This document shows positions 20,810 through 24,018 of a stretch of DNA of 24,018 nucleotides, in pieces. The DNA is taken from positions 1 through 24,018 of the forward strand of contig JAEUJR010000446.1 in NCBI GenBank assembly GCA_016793585.1, given 5' to 3'. Made by a program: the position numbers and the translations under genes. Position 1 is the first letter of the stretch; each line of letters starts with the position of its first letter. Origin of the DNA: Archangium sp. GTDB taxonomy: Bacteria > Myxococcota > Myxococcia > Myxococcales > Myxococcaceae. The notes under the pieces are model-generated. The model had not been told where the DNA came from. It was given only the letters and a program-made list of their open reading frames with translations, and searched no databases.

Positions 20810-22555
20810 TCAACGCGGTACGAGCACGATGGCTGACTGTGCGGGCAGCTCGACGTCGAGCGCTCCACCCGCGCCCACCGTGTACGCAGGGCCAGGCGTG
20901 AGCGCATCGGCCAGCAACGTGCCTGCTGGCTTCGACGTCATCAGCCGCGTCTTCGACGTATGCCGCCCGTTCGTGTTGAGCACCACGAGCGCGTACGCCT
21001 CACCGGCATCTCCGCCCGAGCGCTCGAACGCGAACAGCCCCGCGTCGTCTTCGGCCTGCGTGTTCGGCGTCGAGAACAGCACCTTCGTGTCTCCGCGCCG
21101 CAAGGCCACGTGCTGCTTTCGGAGCGCGTTCAACCGCGCGAGGTGCTGCCAGGTCTCTCCGCTCGCGTCGAACCCCGTCGTCCACAGCACCTCACGGTTC
21201 GCCGGGTCGTTGCCGCCCGCGAAGTCGAGCTCGGTTCCGTAATACACACACGGCAGGCCCTCTTCGGTCAGCAGCAGCGTCAGCGCGTTCCGCAACGCCT
21301 TCACATCGCCCCGCGCGTTGTTGAGAAATCGCGCCGTGTCGTGATTGTCGATGAAGTTCACCGGCACCTTCGACGGCGCCAGCCCGATGCCGCCGGGCTG
21401 CGGCGTGTTGCTCCAGTTCGTCGGGCGCTGATTCCACAGCCACGCAATCTGTGACGTGCCGCGCTGCGCGTTCGCGTCGTGCGCCTTCTCGAACACGTCG
21501 GCGTACACGACGTACTTCTGCGAGAAGTAGAACACCGAGTCCATCTCGCCGGGCTTCGTGAAACTCCCGAGCAGGTCATCGCGCCCGTCGAACGCTTCTC
21601 CGAACATGAGGAACTTCTGCTTCCCCTGGTCGGCGAGTCGCTTGCGCACGGCCGGCGCGAAGTGCTGCCAGAAGCCGTGCTCCACGTGCTTCACCGTGTC
21701 GATGCGGAAGCCGTCGAGGTCGGCCAGCTCGGCCCACCGCGCGTACGACTCGACCATCGCCTCACGCACCTCGGGCAGTTCGGTCGCGACGTCTTTGAGG
21801 CCACCGGGGAAGTCGCCCATCAGCAGCTGGTCGGGGCGCTCGTAGTCGAGCGTGCGACCGAGCCCGTGGTAGGCGTCGGCGGTGCCGAGCACGTCGGGCT
21901 TCGGGCGCTGCCGGTATGTCTCGGGCAAGTCGAAGAAGGTGATGGGGGCGCGCCCCGCGACGCCGAGTGACGTGAACACCTGCACGCCACGTGGGTCCCA
22001 ATCGGGGTCGTACTCGGTGGAGCGCGTGACCGGCGACGTGCCGCCAGAGCCGCCGATGTACACGTCTGGTTTTCCGTTGAGGTTCTGGTCGTAGAAGAAG
22101 ACCTGCCCCATGTGGTTGGTGACGATGTCGAGCACCACCTTGAGCTTCTTCTCGTGTGCCGCTTTGACGAGGCTGCGCAACGCGGTGAGGTCGCCGAAGT
22201 GCGGGTTCGTCTCGGTCAGGTCCTGCGCCCAGTAGCCGTGGTACGCGTCGAAGTCGGCGTCGGTCTCGACGTTGCGCACGACGGGAGAGATCCACAGCGT
22301 CGTCACGCCCAGCCGCTCGAAGTAGTCGAGGTGGTTCTCGAGGCCGCGCCAGTCTCCGCCCTGGAAGCGCGCGAGGTGACCCGCCTGCACGCCGAAGTCG
22401 TTGTTCACGTCTCCGTTCGCGAAGCGGTCGACGAGCACCTGGTAGATGACCTCGTCACGCCAGTCGTCGACGTGCGTGGTGAGCGGAACGGCCTTCGCGT
22501 CGGGCGGCGGCGCGAGGCAGGCGGAGGCGAAGAGGGCGAGCAGAAGGAAGCGCAT
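20810..22555 (-). CDS. Exported GH13 alpha-amylase
   Basis: 581 residues. Signal MRFLLLALFASACLAPPP has a possible lipobox (ASAC, Cys13), so the enzyme may be a surface or periplasmic lipoprotein. The GH13 barrel has all conserved regions: DIVTNH at 143-148, DGFRIDTVKH with nucleophile Asp286, FGEAF with acid/base Glu320, and FIDNHD with Asp406. YYGTEL and the C-terminal beta domain are present. It hydrolyses alpha-1,4-glucans or maltodextrins. The ATG at 22555 is preferred because AGGA lies a suitable distance upstream; an ATG at 22570 overlaps the maltoporin stop (ATGA) and is also possible. It is the last gene of the maltodextrin operon. Confidence 0.95.
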   Translation of the reverse strand: MRFLLLALFASACLAPPPDAKAVPLTTHVDDWRDEVIYQVLVDRFANGDVNNDFGVQAGHLARFQGGDWRGLENHLDYFERLGVTTLWISPVVRNVETDADFDAYHGYWAQDLTETNPHFGDLTALRSLVKAAHEKKLKVVLDIVTNHMGQVFFYDQNLNGKPDVYIGGSGGTSPVTRSTEYDPDWDPRGVQVFTSLGVAGRAPITFFDLPETYRQRPKPDVLGTADAYHGLGRTLDYERPDQLLMGDFPGGLKDVATELPEVREAMVESYARWAELADLDGFRIDTVKHVEHGFWQHFAPAVRKRLADQGKQKFLMFGEAFDGRDDLLGSFTKPGEMDSVFYFSQKYVVYADVFEKAHDANAQRGTSQIAWLWNQRPTNWSNTPQPGGIGLAPSKVPVNFIDNHDTARFLNNARGDVKALRNALTLLLTEEGLPCVYYGTELDFAGGNDPANREVLWTTGFDASGETWQHLARLNALRKQHVALRRGDTKVLFSTPNTQAEDDAGLFAFERSGGDAGEAYALVVLNTNGRHTSKTRLMTSKPAGTLLADALTPGPAYTVGAGGALDVELPAQSAIVLVPR

Positions 22556-22566
22556 GGTCGAGGTCC

Positions 22567-23922
22567 TCATCGCTGCGGGTACGTCGTGGCGTTGAACCAC
22601 CACTCGACGCTGATGCCGGCGTAGTGCTCGACGCCGCGGCGCGAGAACGGGTCGTCGACGCCGTAGAAGGAGCGCGCTCCCGCATCACGCATCGACAGCG
22701 CGTAGACGAGGCGCAGCTGGGGCCGCTGGAAGAGCCCGTGCCCGAACGGCGAGAAGTACGGCATCACGCCGAGCTGGCCGACGGTGCCGCCACGGAGCGA
22801 GCCCTGCGCGTCGACGAGCGCGTACACGCGTCGCTGCACGTTCGCCTCGACCGCCACGCCGAAGTACTTCGCCGCGTACCACTGCAGCCGCGCCGACAAC
22901 GCCCCCTCGTCGTACTTGCCCGACGACGTCTCCGAGATGCCCGCGTCGCGCACGAAGTCGAGGTAGCCGCCGAGCATGAGCCCGAGGTGCGTCGCGTCCC
23001 AACCGCCGGCCATCGCCAGCCGCGTGGAGCGGGCTCCGCGGGTCGTCAGCTGATTGTTGAAGCGCGTCGGCATGGTCAGCTCGTCGGTCGTCGCGAGCCC
23101 GAGCGTCTGCCGCACCCACAGATGAGCGAACTGCTTGTCGTGCCACACCGTCGCCTGCCCGCCGAGCATCACGCCCCAGTCGGCCGGCAACACGCTCTCG
23201 TCACCCGTCACGGTGGAGCGGCGAACGCCCGCGGGCAGTTCGTGCGCCTCGGCGTAGAGCGACACGCGCAGCCCCACGTCACCCAGGCCCTCGAACTCGT
23301 GCGTCAGCTTCGCGCTCTCGATGAGCCGCGGCCGGTCGAGGCGCGGAACACTCACGGTGCCGAAGTCGACGGGGTCGTTGTTCACCACCAGCTGGTACGT
23401 CGAGGGCAGGTCGAGCCGCGCGAGCCCCGCGTGCAGCTTCAGCTGCGTCTTGCCGAAGCCGAACCGCACGCCGCCTCCGATGGTGTTGAGGTCGTCGAGT
23501 GGCCAGAAGTTGAGCAGGTAGACGTCGTCGCCCCGGTACATGCGCGAGCCCGCCCAGGCCGAGAAGCCGTCACCGACCGATGCCTCGGCGTACAGATTTC
23601 GCAGACCAACGCTTTGCAGTGATTGGCCGTTGAAGTGAAAGAATGGCGGGAAGAATGCAATCGTCGAGACGACGCGGCTCTTCACCGGACCGAACTCGTC
23701 TTCGCGGCGCAGCTCGAGCTCGGCGTACGGGTCTTCGATGAGCCGTGGCCCGTGGCTGACGATGTTGGTGCTGCGGCCGGTCTGGCCGGTGAGGTCGGTG
23801 CCGATGCCGACGCGGCCGTAGGTGCCGAACTCGAAGCGGCCCTTCGAGAAGTCGACGACGGGCGCCGCGGCCTCTTCGGCCAGGGCAACGGTGCTGAGGA
23901 GAACGAGCGTGAGCGCGCGCAT
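22567..23922 (-). CDS. LamB-like maltoporin
   Basis: 451 residues with signal peptide MRALTLVLLSTVALA. The barrel begins FEFGTYGRVGIGTDLTGQTG, comparable to the first strand of LamB (the YxRxGIG pattern). A central AWAGSRMYRGDDVYLLNFWP matches the LamB segment WAGKRFYxRxDVxxxDF, the best family marker. The end (VEHYAGISVEWWFNATTYPQ) is aromatic-rich. Maltoporins carry maltodextrins across the outer membrane, which fits the glycosidase gene before it and the amylase after it. The start is 3 bp after the stop of the upstream gene, and the amylase start is within 12 bp of its stop. Confidence 0.88.
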   Translation of the reverse strand: MRALTLVLLSTVALAEEAAAPVVDFSKGRFEFGTYGRVGIGTDLTGQTGRSTNIVSHGPRLIEDPYAELELRREDEFGPVKSRVVSTIAFFPPFFHFNGQSLQSVGLRNLYAEASVGDGFSAWAGSRMYRGDDVYLLNFWPLDDLNTIGGGVRFGFGKTQLKLHAGLARLDLPSTYQLVVNNDPVDFGTVSVPRLDRPRLIESAKLTHEFEGLGDVGLRVSLYAEAHELPAGVRRSTVTGDESVLPADWGVMLGGQATVWHDKQFAHLWVRQTLGLATTDELTMPTRFNNQLTTRGARSTRLAMAGGWDATHLGLMLGGYLDFVRDAGISETSSGKYDEGALSARLQWYAAKYFGVAVEANVQRRVYALVDAQGSLRGGTVGQLGVMPYFSPFGHGLFQRPQLRLVYALSMRDAGARSFYGVDDPFSRRGVEHYAGISVEWWFNATTYPQR

Positions 23923-23925
23923 GGG

Positions 23926-24018
23926 TCACCGCACCACGAGAATTCGGACCTGGCGTGCAGGCACCGTGATGGAGCCACCCGTGTTCATCGACTGCTCGAC
24001 CAGCTCGTCCATCGCCTG
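23926..24018 (-). CDS. C-terminal end of a probable glycosidase (partial)
   Basis: Only the last 30 codons are present before TGA at 23926-23928. They read MDELVEQSMNTGGSITVPAR then QVRILVVR. The pattern of a Gly followed by a strand ending VPAR and a hydrophobic tail is the usual end of the C-terminal beta domain of GH13 enzymes such as pullulanases and alpha-glucosidases. Its tight coupling to the maltoporin gene supports a glycosidase, but the fragment is too short for certainty. Confidence 0.55.
   Translation of the reverse strand, partial: QAMDELVEQSMNTGGSITVPARQVRILVVR

Noticed and set aside
22624..23622. Long plus-strand open frame opposite the maltoporin gene
   Set aside because: Composition is Arg/Val/Glu-rich low-complexity typical of the complement of a G/C-rich gene, and the minus strand carries a recognised porin.

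Overview
The window is high-G+C bacterial DNA, with strong G/C preference at third codon positions in the real genes, packed with short operons on both strands. Many predicted exported lipoproteins and outer-membrane barrels, ECF sigma factors, several LysR regulators, a eukaryotic-like (pseudo)kinase, a HTH/STAS-like regulator and a KirBac channel point to a Myxococcota-like deltaproteobacterial lineage. That assignment is an inference from gene content. No rRNA, tRNA, CRISPR array, insertion sequence or phage gene was seen, and no gene-free stretch exceeds 300 bases.

Left part (1-7670): a truncated endonuclease/exonuclease/phosphatase-fold lipoprotein diverges from an anti-sigma/ECF-sigma pair in which the cupin anti-sigma gene comes first and overlaps the sigma gene by 4 nt. 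A leftward cluster follows in transcription order: zinc-ribbon DUF2325-like protein, an apparently frameshifted small gene, a DUF3592-like membrane protein, and an exported protein joining a C39-like cysteine-protease domain to a gluzincin (HELVH) domain. A DUF2007-type membrane protein then diverges from an unrecognised membrane-anchored protein and a secreted barrel-like protein with one CXXCH haem motif.

Middle (7679-15356): a LysR regulator diverges from a second ECF sigma factor across two interleaved inverted repeats. Next come a YceI-family protein and, convergent with it, an Lgt-like membrane protein lacking some Lgt hallmarks. A perfect 15-bp palindrome separates the latter from a small secreted protein. 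A HTH + DUF4325 regulator has four copies of a short repeat upstream of and inside its start. It converges on an epoxide-hydrolase-like alpha/beta hydrolase, which diverges from an operon of a short-chain dehydrogenase, a clear pseudokinase and a membrane-anchored TPR-like protein.

Right part (15353-24018): a leftward operon (short-chain dehydrogenase, small outer-membrane barrel, hemerythrin-like protein) diverges from a LysR gene followed by a KirBac-type potassium channel. A lipoprotein diverges from a third LysR gene preceded by three tandem 10-bp repeats. The window ends in a leftward maltodextrin-use operon: the C-terminal end of a probable glycosidase, a LamB-like maltoporin and an exported GH13 alpha-amylase.

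Two architectural themes stand out. All seven convergent gene pairs end within 8 bp of each other or overlap, leaving no room for ordinary terminators between them. Many same-strand neighbours are joined by short gaps or start/stop overlaps.
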